This document shows, piece by piece, positions 21,305-21,455 of a stretch of DNA of 21,455 bases. Location: NCBI GenBank assembly GCA_035519135.1, contig DATIWX010000106.1, forward strand, positions 1 through 21,455, read 5' to 3'. The DNA comes from VBDM01 sp035519135 (GTDB lineage: Bacteria; Pseudomonadota; Gammaproteobacteria; Burkholderiales; SG8-39). Position 1 is the stretch's first letter. Every line of letters begins with the position of its first letter. The position numbers were made by a program, and so were the translations under genes. The notes below the pieces were generated by a model that did not search any database, was not told the origin of the DNA, and saw nothing but the letters and a program-made list of their open reading frames with translations.

Positions 21305-21455
21305 TCAGGTCTTGAGCCGGTACCCGGTCCTGAAGATCCAGGCGATGACCGCGAGCGAAGCCACCAGGAACAAGGCGGTCACGGCGAGGCTCACACCGAC
21401 GCTCACGTCGGCGAGGCCGTAGAAGCTCCAGCGGAAGCCGCTCACCAGGTACACG
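21305..21455 (-). CDS. ABC-2 type transporter permease, C-terminal end only
   Basis: Fifty codons run from the right window edge to the TGA at 21305. The peptide VYLVSGFRWSFYGLADVSVG followed by a long hydrophobic segment and WIFRTGYRLKT matches the C-terminus of ABC-2 permeases of the polysaccharide/drug export type (last membrane helix and short basic tail). The start and the ATP-binding partner lie outside the window. Confidence 0.75.
   Translation of the reverse strand, partial: VYLVSGFRWSFYGLADVSVGVSLAVTALFLVASLAVIAWIFRTGYRLKT

Noticed and set aside
1..21455. CRISPR arrays, tRNA/rRNA genes, insertion sequences, integrase or phage genes
   Set aside because: No regularly spaced repeats, no cloverleaf or rRNA-like sequence, no transposase or integrase motifs and no terminal inverted repeats were seen on either strand.

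Overview
The window is GC-rich, densely coded chromosomal DNA that most resembles a betaproteobacterium of the Burkholderiales/Rhodocyclales type. The grounds are inferential: a Bug/TctC-type solute receptor, a GcvA-like LysR regulator, a class A PBP1B with UB2H-like region, and several families common in that group (DUF3047, DUF2630, ECF42). No rRNA, tRNA, insertion sequence, prophage or CRISPR array is visible.

Layout from left to right. 1-2920: the 5' two-thirds or so of mrcB (minus, cut by the window edge inside its transpeptidase SxxK motif), divergent from a membrane-anchored metallophosphoesterase and a 66-residue orphan protein. 2943-4966: a DUF3047 lipoprotein divergent from an enolase-superfamily (mandelate racemase-like) enzyme. 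4987-5937: a tandem duplication of a two-gene cassette of very small proteins (A and B). Each copy keeps the same 8-nt stop/start overlap. The copies are separated by a strong hairpin whose loop repeats CCUCCU and by a highly structured leader. The cassettes are divergent from a GcvA-like LysR regulator, with a perfect palindrome between them. 6887-8454: a small DUF2306-like membrane protein and a Bug-family solute-binding protein. 8488-11201: an SPFH/band-7 membrane protein translationally coupled to an SH3-like exported protein. 11362-11894: DUF2630 followed by a UBP-type zinc-finger protein. 11979-15332: an alpha/beta hydrolase, pirin, exonuclease III and a Pht5-like/NMT1-like protein.

15342-21236 (all minus) is the most coherent part. 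It holds an ArsR regulator with a tandem-SRPBCC protein under a palindromic operator. This is followed by an operon DGPF(YCII) - MFS transporter - DUF1428 - DGPF(YCII) - ECF42 sigma factor, with RMD1/DUF155 23 nt further downstream. The operon is preceded by TGTCGA-N17-CGTC, the reported ECF42 promoter signature, so the sigma factor probably drives its own operon. The right edge holds the C-terminus of an ABC-2 permease.

The best leads for new biology are: (1) the duplicated A/B small-protein cassettes with their anti-Shine-Dalgarno-loop hairpin (reminiscent of CcsR/cuckoo RNAs) and a predicted three-way junction that hides the ribosome site of the second copy; (2) the self-driven ECF42 operon carrying a transporter and DUF1428; (3) a recurring arrangement in which genes without a Shine-Dalgarno have a TANNNT box 6-10 nt before the start codon, suggesting leaderless transcripts.
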